Assembly (NCBI GenBank): GCA_964609375.1
Contig: CAZSSA010000024.1
Location: forward strand, 1 to 28,475
Direction: 5' to 3'
Source: CAZDUS01 sp964609375
GTDB taxonomy: Bacteria > Verrucomicrobiota > Kiritimatiellia > CAIKKV01 > CAITUY01
Length of the DNA stretch: 28,475 bases
In this document: positions 17,140 to 25,764 of the stretch, in pieces
Position numbering within the stretch: the first letter of the stretch is position 1
How the letters are laid out: every line of letters starts with the position of its first letter
The notes under the pieces: generated by a model
Told to the model about the DNA's origin: nothing
Database searches by the model: none
Seen by the model: the letters and a program-made list of their open reading frames with translations, nothing else
Position numbers and translations under genes: made by a program

Positions 17140-18026
17140 GGCACCCTCTCTCTCCGGTCAGTCATTCCTTCATGTTCCTCATGTGCATGATCACCGTGCC
17201 CGCCACACTCACTGGCACAAAGGTCTTCTGCCGTCCGCCGAACCAGCAACTCCAGGGATTGCCTGGCGCCCGGATCCGGTGTTCCACCACTCTCCAACAC
17301 CGTCACACGCTCCTTAATGTAGGCACGTTCCGGAAAAATGGCCAGAGCGTTTTTGAAGTTCTCCACCGCCTGCTCTCGTCCCCCGGTTTCCTCAAGCAAA
17401 AAACCCAGCAAAACAAATAACTCTGCCTTGTCCAGCAGCGCCTGCCGGTCTTCAGGCAACCCGGAAGGCCACCGACTTAAGGCCATTTCCACCTTTCGCC
17501 GTGCGTCAGGCAATCTGCCCTCATGGATAGCCATCCGGCCCTGCTCCTGAGGAACACGATAATCACGCGGATTTTGTCGCTGCGCTTCAGCCAGCACCTG
17601 GGCAGCCAGATCAGGACGATTCACACCGGTCACCAGCCAGAACGACATCACCAGGAACGCTTCGACATTATGCGGATCAGCGCTCGTCGCCATCCGGAGC
17701 CAGGGTAGAATTTCAGCGCTATCCACTCCTTCCGTGTGCCGATGCGCATGGGGCGATATCTCGTCGAGACTCCTCTGGAACCAGTCATTGGTAATCGCCC
17801 TCTCCGTGGCCACCCCTACCCCTTTGTGAAAATACAAATCCGCCTGCTCATACAGCGAGGCGCTCACCGCACTACGCCCCTCGCCAATCACCTTGCCCGT
17901 CCACCCGCTCATGCCTCCCTCTCCCGGCGCCACGACCGGAATCAGGCATGCCAGCACAAAAGCCAGCACCCCGCACACCCCTATCACAATCCATGGGATC
18001 ATGAATCGAGACAACGGAATTTTCAC
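17136..18026 (-). CDS. Membrane-anchored TPR protein with histidine clusters
   Basis: A 296-residue protein with one N-terminal membrane helix (about 8-32) and a probably periplasmic TPR-like body: QADLYFHKGVGVA, LAAQVLAEAQRQNPRDYRV, GRLPDARRKVEMALSRWPSG and GREQAVENFKNALAIFPE. Histidines cluster at SPHAHRHTEG (H93, H95, H97) and in the tail after C270/C274 (H277, H280, H282, H285), suggesting metal binding. I chose a GTG start at 18026 because it makes a GTGA overlap with the permease stop, like the 4-base overlaps at the other junctions, and puts the helix at the N-terminus. The frame is open to 18152, but that region is antisense-like glycine-rich sequence within the permease gene. No named family recognised. 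Confidence 0.75.
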   Translation of the reverse strand: MKIPLSRFMIPWIVIGVCGVLAFVLACLIPVVAPGEGGMSGWTGKVIGEGRSAVSASLYEQADLYFHKGVGVATERAITNDWFQRSLDEISPHAHRHTEGVDSAEILPWLRMATSADPHNVEAFLVMSFWLVTGVNRPDLAAQVLAEAQRQNPRDYRVPQEQGRMAIHEGRLPDARRKVEMALSRWPSGLPEDRQALLDKAELFVLLGFLLEETGGREQAVENFKNALAIFPERAYIKERVTVLESGGTPDPGARQSLELLVRRTAEDLCASECGGHGDHAHEEHEGMTDRRERVP

Positions 18027-18811
18027 AGTACATTCCCCCGCGAAAACCGGCGCCGCCGATACCCCAGCCAGGCCAGCGTCAACACCACCACCGTCAACGC
18101 CGCTCCATATAGCACCACCGCGGCAAACACACCCCAGGAGGCCGCCCCCCATCCATGCACCAGCCGATGCCTCAAATCAAACAATTCAAAATGTGGCAAT
18201 AGATAGTACAACACGTTCAGCAGCGTCCCGGACAACCCCTCCGCCCCTGCCAGGACCGCCGGCAACCGGGGCATGATCAGGAATGCCGCCCCCGTCACCG
18301 TGTACGTCAGCGCCGCCGCCGCATCACCATTGAGCCGGGTCGTGAAGGCAATGCCTATCGCGATCACAAGCCCAAGCGCCACGGCATGTAAAACAAAGGC
18401 CTGCGCCAGATTCACCCATTCAAAACGCCCCCCCTTGAAAAGCGTTACCCCCCATACCGCCAGGTAAAAAGACCCCACCGCCACAGACACCACCATCCAG
18501 GCGCCCAACCATTTGCCCACCACCACCTCCAACCGCGATACCGGCTTGGCCAGCAAAACAAAAACCGTTCCGCGACTTTCCTCCTGCGGCAACTGGCGAA
18601 TCGCCGTGTTCACCGCCAGCACCCATCCCAGCAACCAGGCCGCCAACAAACCCGACTCCTTGACATACCCCACCACCCCGCCCAATCCAAACACATCAAT
18701 CCCCAGGGTCCCGACCAGCAAGGCCGCAATCAGGATGAATAACACATACACATCCTTCCGCCTCACCATCTCCAGCCACACCACACCCGCCAATGCCAAC
18801 ACCCGGCTCAT
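18023..18811 (-). CDS. ABC-2 type transporter permease (NosY-like)
   Basis: A 262-residue membrane protein with about six helices. The segment EESRGTVFVLLAKPVSRLEV, followed by GKWLGAWM, is the conserved cytoplasmic loop of ABC-2 permeases such as NosY and GldF, linking helix 2 to the ATPase. It pairs with the ATPase gene upstream through an ATGA overlap (18808-18811) and with the TPR gene through GTGA. Family members move membrane-associated molecules or assist maturation of periplasmic proteins rather than import nutrients. No solute-binding protein is nearby, in line with an exporter. Substrate unknown. Confidence 0.88.
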   Translation of the reverse strand: MSRVLALAGVVWLEMVRRKDVYVLFILIAALLVGTLGIDVFGLGGVVGYVKESGLLAAWLLGWVLAVNTAIRQLPQEESRGTVFVLLAKPVSRLEVVVGKWLGAWMVVSVAVGSFYLAVWGVTLFKGGRFEWVNLAQAFVLHAVALGLVIAIGIAFTTRLNGDAAAALTYTVTGAAFLIMPRLPAVLAGAEGLSGTLLNVLYYLLPHFELFDLRHRLVHGWGAASWGVFAAVVLYGAALTVVVLTLAWLGYRRRRFSRGNVL

Positions 18812-19557
18812 GTCGATTCCCTCCGCTTGGATTCCGCCTCTACCAGTTGGATAAACCGCCGCTCCAGGCTCCCCCCCGGTTCCACAATGGACTCAACCGG
18901 GCCCTCCGCCACCATCCGCCCCCCCACAAGGATCCCGATCCGGTCGCTAACCAGTTCCACCTCCGAAAGCTCATGCGAGGAAAAGAACACCGTCTTTCCC
19001 ATCGCACGCCGCTCGGCGATGATCCGCCGGATTTCCATCCGTCCCATCGGATCCAACCCGCCGGTGGGTTCATCGAGAATCAAAAGGTCCGGATCATTCA
19101 TCAGGGATTGCGCCATGCATAACCGCTGCTTCATGCCGCGCGAATACTCCCCGATCCGGCGCCCTCCCGCTTCGGAAAGACCAAGCATCTCCAATAAATC
19201 ACCCGCCCGCTTCTGAATCAACGCCGCCCCCATCTTGAACAACCGCCCGGTCAACACAAGCAACTCACGCCCCGTCAAAAACGTATAGGTGTCGGGGTTC
19301 TCTGCCAGATACCCAATCCGGTCACGGGCCATCGTCTCCGAAACCGGCCTTCCAAAAATCGTAGCGGACCCAACCGTGGCCTGCTGGAACCCCAGCAATA
19401 CATGAATCGTCGTGGTCTTCCCGGCCCCGTTCGGCCCCAGAAACCCGAACACACTGCCAGCCTCTATCGTCAAATCAAGATCGCGTACCGCATGCACAAC
19501 CCGCTTCTTTGACGCAAAGGAAACCGACAACCCGCGTATCTCAATGGCAACACTCAT
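18808..19557 (-). CDS. ABC transporter ATP-binding protein
   Basis: A 249-residue ABC ATPase with a complete motif set: Walker A GPNGAGKTT (41-49), signature YSRGMKQRL (a variant of LSGGQ seen in NosF/drug-export ATPases), Walker B LLILDEPTGGLDP, and H-loop SSHELSEVE. It energises the adjacent ABC-2 permease. ATG 19557 is chosen because it overlaps the stop of the upstream hydrolase gene (ATGA, 19554-19557) and gives a normal start MSVAIEIRGLSVSF; the frame is open to 19617 but that would intrude into the neighbour. The C-terminus is basic and acidic with no extra domain. Confidence 0.93.
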   Translation of the reverse strand: MSVAIEIRGLSVSFASKKRVVHAVRDLDLTIEAGSVFGFLGPNGAGKTTTIHVLLGFQQATVGSATIFGRPVSETMARDRIGYLAENPDTYTFLTGRELLVLTGRLFKMGAALIQKRAGDLLEMLGLSEAGGRRIGEYSRGMKQRLCMAQSLMNDPDLLILDEPTGGLDPMGRMEIRRIIAERRAMGKTVFFSSHELSEVELVSDRIGILVGGRMVAEGPVESIVEPGGSLERRFIQLVEAESKRREST

Positions 19558-20360
19558 GCCTTTGTTTTCCTCCCCGCCTGATTCGCCAACCACTTCCGGG
19601 CAAACACCAACGGACACAAACGCTCCCCGATCGGAGTATAAAAAACATTCCCATAGGCCATCATCCGCCGCACACTCTCGGCAGGCGCCTCGGGATCAAA
19701 CGCCGCCCTCACACAAACCCCATAGGTCCCGATCCGCCGCTCCTCGTCAGGCAACGGCAACGGATCAGAGCCACCGATCACTTTGAATCCACGCCGCCGT
19801 CCCAGGGCCATCAGGGACGGGAAAGGCCAATACATCGGACGCAACGCCGTATCCCCCAGAAAGAAACTGCCCGCTGGAGCCTCTTCCAACAAACGACGGA
19901 CCAACTTCCCCCGCGCGAAAAACCACTTCCCGGGCGACCAACTCAACACCGCCACCGCACCCGCCGCCCTGACTAACTCCAGCGTGCGCCTCACCGGCTG
20001 GCCATCAGGAATATCCGTATCAGTTCCAATGGCCAACACCTCCAGCCGCTCCGCCGTCACCACTTGCCGTCCGGCAATCAGGTACGCTTTTACCTTCCCC
20101 TCCGCCTTGACCACCAGCGCCCCCGGATCGGGCGAAGGCTCAAGGCCCCCCCCTTCCGATCGAAACCGTTCTGGATTCGCCCGAACCTCACGAAAAAAAC
20201 CGAACCCAGCCCCTTCGGCCAAAAGCCCCACCAGCACCGCTCCACCATCCTCGCTCTTCCCGAGATTCTCCACCAGGGAACCCATAGCCACGCGCCAGTC
20301 GTACCCCGGATACAAATGCACATGCCCATCCACTCGAAGTGTCGTTACGCCGGAATTCAT
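19554..20360 (-). CDS. PHP-like metal-dependent hydrolase, first gene of five
   Basis: A 268-residue protein beginning with RVDGHVHLYPGYDW, a metal-binding D-x-H-x-H strand of the PHP/amidohydrolase type. Near the end, FKVIGGSDPLPLPDEERRIG resembles the late G-S-D metal site of PHP phosphoesterases, although the histidine usual in G-S-D-x-H is absent here. The middle has AVAVLSWSPGKWF and LGDTALRP. The fold is therefore probably a TIM-type hydrolase, with substrate unknown. ATG 20360 has GAAAGG six bases upstream; earlier in-frame starts (20408, 20594) lack such a site and the longest would invade the divergent gene. Its stop overlaps the ABC ATPase start, so it heads the coupled operon running to 16429. 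Confidence 0.65.
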   Translation of the reverse strand: MNSGVTTLRVDGHVHLYPGYDWRVAMGSLVENLGKSEDGGAVLVGLLAEGAGFGFFREVRANPERFRSEGGGLEPSPDPGALVVKAEGKVKAYLIAGRQVVTAERLEVLAIGTDTDIPDGQPVRRTLELVRAAGAVAVLSWSPGKWFFARGKLVRRLLEEAPAGSFFLGDTALRPMYWPFPSLMALGRRRGFKVIGGSDPLPLPDEERRIGTYGVCVRAAFDPEAPAESVRRMMAYGNVFYTPIGERLCPLVFARKWLANQAGRKTKA

Positions 20361-20482
20361 GATGCGCCTTTCATCAGCTCTGCCCGATTCCCTATGCTGA
20401 TAGTTCATGTTGTCATATCTTGATTTCGTTTCAACCGCAAAAATCCCTTGCACACGGCAGCGTCCATCGGTATCAAACAACC
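20361..20482. promoter_or_regulatory. Divergent intergenic region, promoter not resolved
   Basis: These 122 bases separate the PHP-like gene (minus) from the lipoprotein gene (plus) and must carry promoters for both. Several TTG-containing hexamers are present (for example TTGTCA near 20413 and TTGAAA on the minus strand), but none has a convincing -10 at standard spacing. The only clear element is GAAAGG, the ribosome binding site of the minus gene, at about 20367-20372. No hairpin or repeat was seen. Confidence 0.35.
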
Positions 20483-22519
20483 ATGTCTTTTTACCCCCAA
20501 TGGATTCGCACCCCCTCCCTCCCCCTCGCCACCCTTCTATGCCTGATCCTGTCGGGCTGTCTCCCTGTCCATCACCCCCTCCCCCCCCCTTCAACCCCTA
20601 CCCCCTCCACCCCCCTCTCCCGATCCGCCGCTGAACCCGTCATCCTTGTCCAGGCCGCCACCTCTGTCCCCGACCCTGCCGAACGCACCTACTACCGGCG
20701 CATGGCGGCCAAACTCGCCGACTGGCTCCACGACTCAGGCATCCCCGTCACTCTCGTGGATGACTCCAACGCCGCCAAGGCCATCCGTAATGACACCCGC
20801 ATCGTCATCCTCTACTCCACCCAAACCCTCGACTCAGGCGAAGTCCGCGCCCTCTCCCGCTTTGTCGATCATGGTGGTAAACTCCTCGTCTTCCATGCCA
20901 CCGATCCCCGGATCGCCTCCCTGATGGGCATGAAGCTTTCCCCCCGCATCCTGGCCAGCCGACCAGGCCAATGGAGCGCCTTCCGCTTTACCCCCGATGC
21001 TCCCCCAGGCACCCCCACCCGCATCGAACAGGATTCTCTCAGCCTCCGCCCCATCTATCCGGCATCACCCTCCTCCCGCATCCTGGCCTGGTGGGAGGAC
21101 GCCACTGGCCGCCGCGCGCCAGAACCCGCCGGAGTCCTCTCCGACCGGGGCTTCTGGATCCCCCACATGCTTCAGGAAGGGGATACCCCCGCCAAAAAAC
21201 AACTGCTCATCGCCCTTCTCGGCGCGTGCGACCCCGCCATCCGCAAAGCCGCTGCCGAACAGGCAATGGCTTCAGCCGGCACCCTCAACCGGTTCCCCGA
21301 TGCCCGACAGGCACTCAGCGCCATCGAGAACATCACCCGGCCACAAAAGGCTGATGCCAAGTTCAGCGCCGTCCTGACACAAGCCGGCGAACTCCACTCC
21401 GAACTCATCCGTCAATATCGAACCGGCCAATACGAACGCGTCATTACCACCGCCCGCCTCCTGGATACCGCCGTCATGGAAGCCTACGCCCGGACGGCAT
21501 TCCCCCGCCCTGGCGAATTCCGCGGTGTCTGGAATCATTCCGGAACCGGACTCTACCCCGGCAACTGGGACGCCACATTCCGAGTTCTATCCGACAGCGG
21601 TATTTCCGCCATCTTTCCCCATGTCCAACGCCCGTGGAGCGCCCACTACGCCAGCCGCCTCCTCCCTCCTTCATCCGTCGTCTCCACACTGGGCGATCAG
21701 TTGGCCGCCTGCCTCCCTGCCGCCCGCCGCCACAACATCGAGGTTCACGCCTGGGTCATTTGCTGGGCGATGGAGGGGGCCCCAGCCAGCCTTCTCGCCT
21801 CCTATCGCCGCGAAGGCCGCCTGCAAGTCTCCTCCAAAGGCGAACCCATTGACTGGCTTTGTCCTTCCGACCCCCGGAACCGTTCCTTCCAGATGGCATG
21901 CATCCGCGACCTCGCCACCCGTTATCCCGTTGCCGGAATTCATCTGGATTACATTCGCTTCCCGACAAAGGATTCCTGCTATTGCCCCGGCTGCCGCCAA
22001 CGCTTTGCCCGCGCCTCCGGCCTCACCATCAACCGCTGGCCGGCCGATGTCCAATCCGGCCCCCGCATGGAGGCCTTCCGCCGCTGGCGTCGTGACCTGA
22101 TCACACAATGGGTGGCGGACGTTCGCCAGGACTTAACGCGCGTCGCGCCTGCCATGAAACTCTCCGCCGCCGTCTATCCCGGCTACCCAGGCTGCCGCGA
22201 CTCCATCGCCCAGGACTGGGGCGAATGGGCACGGCGCGATCTTGTGGATTTCGTATGCCCGATGAACTACTCGGAAAAAACCGGCAAGTTCGCGGAATGG
22301 TGCATCAATCAAGCCGCCTTCCCCGGAGTTCGCCAGAAACTGCTTCCCGGAATCGGCGTCACCGCCAACGAAAGCCGGTTGAATGCCGCTGACGTCATCG
22401 ACCAGATTACCGCACTCCGGCAGAAATCACTGCCGGGCTTTGTTCTGTTCGACGCCAACCGCACTCTCGAAAAAGACATCCTCCCCTACTTGAGCATGGG
22501 CTCCACCGAAAGCAACTAA
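20483..22519 (+). CDS. Lipoprotein with glycosyl-hydrolase-like (GHL10) domain
   Basis: A 678-residue exported lipoprotein. The signal peptide ends in a lipobox LSGC with C26 as lipidation site, followed by a Pro/Ser/Thr-rich linker to about 50. Residues about 50-180 look like a class I amidotransferase-like domain (EPVILVQAATSVPDP, RIVILYSTQTLDSGEV, GGKLLVFHATDPR). From E345 is a GHL10 (DUF187) domain: EFRGVWNHSG, FPHVQRPW, EVHAWVICW, then GIHLDYIRFP (H487, D489) and VCPMNY. A CYCPGC cluster (C499-C504) could hold metal. GHL10 proteins are believed to act on surface glycans, so it may process the polysaccharide made nearby. ATG 20483 gives the cleanest signal peptide. Stop codons of this gene and the convergent pump gene overlap at 22516-22519. 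Confidence 0.85.
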   Translation: MSFYPQWIRTPSLPLATLLCLILSGCLPVHHPLPPPSTPTPSTPLSRSAAEPVILVQAATSVPDPAERTYYRRMAAKLADWLHDSGIPVTLVDDSNAAKAIRNDTRIVILYSTQTLDSGEVRALSRFVDHGGKLLVFHATDPRIASLMGMKLSPRILASRPGQWSAFRFTPDAPPGTPTRIEQDSLSLRPIYPASPSSRILAWWEDATGRRAPEPAGVLSDRGFWIPHMLQEGDTPAKKQLLIALLGACDPAIRKAAAEQAMASAGTLNRFPDARQALSAIENITRPQKADAKFSAVLTQAGELHSELIRQYRTGQYERVITTARLLDTAVMEAYARTAFPRPGEFRGVWNHSGTGLYPGNWDATFRVLSDSGISAIFPHVQRPWSAHYASRLLPPSSVVSTLGDQLAACLPAARRHNIEVHAWVICWAMEGAPASLLASYRREGRLQVSSKGEPIDWLCPSDPRNRSFQMACIRDLATRYPVAGIHLDYIRFPTKDSCYCPGCRQRFARASGLTINRWPADVQSGPRMEAFRRWRRDLITQWVADVRQDLTRVAPAMKLSAAVYPGYPGCRDSIAQDWGEWARRDLVDFVCPMNYSEKTGKFAEWCINQAAFPGVRQKLLPGIGVTANESRLNAADVIDQITALRQKSLPGFVLFDANRTLEKDILPYLSMGSTESN

Positions 22520-25500
22520 GTGGCCTTTCCATCCAGGGAATGCGCCTCTCCCGCCTTCCCGCCCACCAGCCAGTAGTACATCAACGGGATCACCACCAAC
22601 GTAAACGCCGTCGACACAAACAATCCAAAGATGATGGACCACGCCAGCCCGCTGAAAATCGGATCAAGCGTTATCGGCCACGCCCCCAACAAGGTTGTTC
22701 CCGCCGTCAGGAATATCGGACGGAACCGCACCGCTCCCGATTCCATAATCGCATCCCGCAACACCATCCCCTTCTCAACCGATGTCCGGACAAAATCAAT
22801 CAGGATGATTCCATTACGCACGACAATCCCCGCCAGCGCAATCATCCCGATCATCGCCGTCGCCGTAAAGAAAACCGGATTCTCATACCCCCCCACCGGA
22901 CGATTGACCACCAGATTCAACAACCAGAAGCCGGGCATGATCCCGATCAGTGTCAGGGGAATGGACAACATGATAATTCCCGGAAGCGAATACGACCGGG
23001 TCTCGTACACCAGCAGGATGTAGATGCCAATCAAGGCAGCCGAGAACGCAAGCCCAAGGTCACGGAATACATCCACCGTGATTTTCCACTCCCCCTCTCC
23101 CGCCCACTCCGCACGAATGCCCTTCGGCAACGGATGTTTCTTGAACCATGACTGCAGGTTCAGCACGGCATAGGCCGGACCCTTCCCGGCCATCTCCCCC
23201 GTCACGTAAACCACTCGCTCCTGATTCTTGTGGAATATGGTCTGCTCAATCGTCTCCTTCTCAAATCGCCCGAGTTCCCCCACCGAAACCCCCCGCCCCC
23301 CGCGCCCCTTGACCACCAGATTCTTCAACTGCTCCGAATCAGACCGTTGATCGCGCGGCACCCGCAGGATGATCGGCAATTCATTCTGTTCCGTTGGCAC
23401 ATGGACAATGCCCGCCTGCATTCCACTCAGCGCCATGCGCAACGTCTGCACAACATCCTCAACCGCAATCCCGTTCCGCGCCGCCTTCTCACGATCCACC
23501 CTGAAGTAGAGCTTGTCCTGCGCCGCCTCCACGGAGTCATCCACATCCACAACCCCTTCCTCAACCCGCATCTGCCCCTTCACCGTCTGCGCCGCCACCA
23601 CCAGATCGCCATACCGGTGATACGGCTGCCCGTAAATCTCGGCCACCACCGTGGACAACACCGGCGGCCCCGGCGGCACCTCCACCAATTTGATCGACGC
23701 TCCCGTTTTCTGCGCCAACACCTCAACGTCCTTACGAATCCGCAACACCAGCGCATGACTATCCATGGCCCGCTGCTTTCGCGGCAACAGATTAACCCGG
23801 ATATCCGCCACATTGGGGCCCTGCCTCAAATAATAGTGACGCACCAACCCGTTGAAATCCATCGGCGAGGCAAACCCGACCGACGACGTAAAATCAATCA
23901 CCTCGGGAATCGTCCGCAAAAAGGCCTCCACCTCGCGCACCACCGCATCCGTCCGCTCCAGCGTCGCCGTCTCGGGCATATCCACCACCACCTGGAACTC
24001 GTTCTTGTTGTCAAACGGCAGCATCTTGAGCGGCACACGCCCCGTCATCGCCAGAAACACCGACCCGGCAAACAAAAGCGCCGTAACCACCAGCAGCACC
24101 GCCGTTTTCCCCTTGGAATCCACCAGGGGCCCCATCACCCGAACATAAAACCGGTAGGTCGCCGTTCCGCGGACATTCGCCTCCGCCTCCTCGTGCCCTT
24201 TCACCTTGAGCAGTTTGTTCGAAACCCACGGCGTGATCGCAAAGGCCACCAGCATCGAACTGATCATCGCCAGCGGCACATTGAGTGCCATCGGCCTCAT
24301 ATACGGCCCCATCATTCCGGTAATAAAGAACATCGGCAAAAACGCCACAATAACTGACAACGTTGCCAGCACCACCGGCGGCATCACCTCGTTCATCGCC
24401 GCCGCCACCGCCTGCAACCGCGGTAATTTCCCCATCGCCAGATGCCGCCAGATGTTCTCCACCCCCACAATGGGGTCATCCACCAACAACCCCAGCGCCA
24501 GAATCAAGGCAAACAGCGTCACCCGATTGATCGTGTATCCCGCCATATAATTCACAAGCAACGTCAGGGAGTACGTAATGGGAACCGCCAGCACCACAAT
24601 CGCCCCCACCCGCCAATTCATCGCCAACGCGATCAATCCGATGACCGTGATGATCGCGATCACCAGACTCTCGACCAGATTGTTGACCTTCTCGTTCGCT
24701 GTCTCGCCATAGTTCCGCGTCGTACGAACATTGACCTCATCGGGAATCACCCCGCCATGCATCCCTTCCATCGCCTTCTCAACATCCCGCGCCACCCACA
24801 CCGCATTGCTCCCCTTCTTCTTGGCCACCGCCACCGTCACCACCGGAAATGTCTCCCCTTTATTTGAGTCTACGGTCTGTGGTCTATGGTCTAGGGTCTT
24901 CACCCCCCCCGCCCCAAATCCTAACCGCGAATACGTGCTCACTTCATCCGGCCCGTCCACCACCCGCGCCACGTCACGCACATAGACCGGCTTGCCCCCC
25001 TGCATCCCCACCATCACATTGGCCACCTCGTTGACGTCCCGCAAGAACGGGCCCGTCTCCACCGTGATCGATCGGTTCCCGCTCTCAAACGTGCCGCTCT
25101 CCATCTGCGCGTTGGAAACCTTCAGCGCCCCGGCAATCTCCATCGCCGACAGGTTGTAGGCCGCCAACCGCTCCGGATCAAGATAGGCCTGTACCACCCG
25201 CGGACGCCCGCCATGGATCGTCACCCGTGAACTGTTCGGAACATGCTGCAGGCGACTGACCACTTCCTCCGCCACCCGGTAAAGGTCCGACTCCTTGTAG
25301 TTCGAACTGTAAAGCGCCACGCTGACAATCGGAACATCGTCGATTTCCACCGGCTTGATAATCCACCCGGCTATCCCCGGCGTCGTCTTGTCAATATTCT
25401 GGAACACCTTGTTGTAGAGCTTGATCAGGCTCTCCTCGCGGTCTTCTCCCACATAGAACCGGACGGTCACCACCGCCATCCCCGGCCGCGACATGGAATA

Positions 25501-25761
25501 AACATATTCCACGCCGTCAATCTGATTAAGCAACCGCTCCAGCCGCGAGGACACCAACCGCTCGACCTCCTCGGCACTGCCACCGGGATACGAGACCATC
25601 ACGTCCGCCAGCGGCACCACAATCTGCGGCTCCTCCTCGCGCGGCGTCACCATCAAGGCCACCACCCCCGCCACCATGGCAATCACCATCAACAGAATGG
25701 CCAGATTCCCCCGCAGAAAACTCATCACCATTCGCGACATCCAGGATGTTTGTTCTTCCAT
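22516..25761 (-). CDS. RND efflux pump inner-membrane subunit (AcrB family)
   Basis: A 1081-residue proton-driven transporter of the HAE/AcrB type, forming a trimer with the adaptor and TolC protein encoded just upstream. The first helix is followed by TPREEEPQIVVPLADV and SYPGGSAEEVERLV. The proton-relay aspartates in TM4 are D428 and D429 (GLLVDDPIVGVEN). TM10 reads GMIALAGIVVRNGIILIDF, so the AcrB lysine is not conserved; many HAE variants share this. ATG 25761 has AGGAGG eight bases upstream inside the previous gene's end. About residues 285-302 are an unusual insert encoded by a heptamer array at 24868-24900, within the porter domain. Otherwise full length. Substrate unpredictable. Confidence 0.93.
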   Translation of the reverse strand: MEEQTSWMSRMVMSFLRGNLAILLMVIAMVAGVVALMVTPREEEPQIVVPLADVMVSYPGGSAEEVERLVSSRLERLLNQIDGVEYVYSMSRPGMAVVTVRFYVGEDREESLIKLYNKVFQNIDKTTPGIAGWIIKPVEIDDVPIVSVALYSSNYKESDLYRVAEEVVSRLQHVPNSSRVTIHGGRPRVVQAYLDPERLAAYNLSAMEIAGALKVSNAQMESGTFESGNRSITVETGPFLRDVNEVANVMVGMQGGKPVYVRDVARVVDGPDEVSTYSRLGFGAGGVKTLDHRPQTVDSNKGETFPVVTVAVAKKKGSNAVWVARDVEKAMEGMHGGVIPDEVNVRTTRNYGETANEKVNNLVESLVIAIITVIGLIALAMNWRVGAIVVLAVPITYSLTLLVNYMAGYTINRVTLFALILALGLLVDDPIVGVENIWRHLAMGKLPRLQAVAAAMNEVMPPVVLATLSVIVAFLPMFFITGMMGPYMRPMALNVPLAMISSMLVAFAITPWVSNKLLKVKGHEEAEANVRGTATYRFYVRVMGPLVDSKGKTAVLLVVTALLFAGSVFLAMTGRVPLKMLPFDNKNEFQVVVDMPETATLERTDAVVREVEAFLRTIPEVIDFTSSVGFASPMDFNGLVRHYYLRQGPNVADIRVNLLPRKQRAMDSHALVLRIRKDVEVLAQKTGASIKLVEVPPGPPVLSTVVAEIYGQPYHRYGDLVVAAQTVKGQMRVEEGVVDVDDSVEAAQDKLYFRVDREKAARNGIAVEDVVQTLRMALSGMQAGIVHVPTEQNELPIILRVPRDQRSDSEQLKNLVVKGRGGRGVSVGELGRFEKETIEQTIFHKNQERVVYVTGEMAGKGPAYAVLNLQSWFKKHPLPKGIRAEWAGEGEWKITVDVFRDLGLAFSAALIGIYILLVYETRSYSLPGIIMLSIPLTLIGIMPGFWLLNLVVNRPVGGYENPVFFTATAMIGMIALAGIVVRNGIILIDFVRTSVEKGMVLRDAIMESGAVRFRPIFLTAGTTLLGAWPITLDPIFSGLAWSIIFGLFVSTAFTLVVIPLMYYWLVGGKAGEAHSLDGKAT
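24868..24900. repeat. Heptamer array GTCTAYG, 4.7 copies, inside the RND gene
   Basis: Units are GTCTACG (24868), GTCTGTG (24875), GTCTATG (24882), GTCTAGG (24889) and partial GTCTT (24896). On the coding (minus) strand it is read in frame as KTLDHRPQTVD with no stop codon. A run of eight C follows at 24903-24910. The composition is unlike the surrounding gene. Confidence 0.85.
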
Positions 25762-25764
25762 GGC

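Noticed and set aside
23230..24357. Long + strand open frame of 375 codons rich in His, Arg and Pro
   Set aside because: It is fully antisense to the well-conserved RND pump and its composition is that of a shadow frame in GC-rich DNA; no domain or ribosome binding site.
24868..24900. Heptamer array as a possible CRISPR
   Set aside because: Units are 7 bases with no spacers, lie within a coding gene, and there are no cas genes.
24903..24910. Run of eight C as a stand-alone phase-variation site
   Set aside because: C runs are frequent in this C-rich strand; only its position beside the heptamer array makes it worth a mention there.
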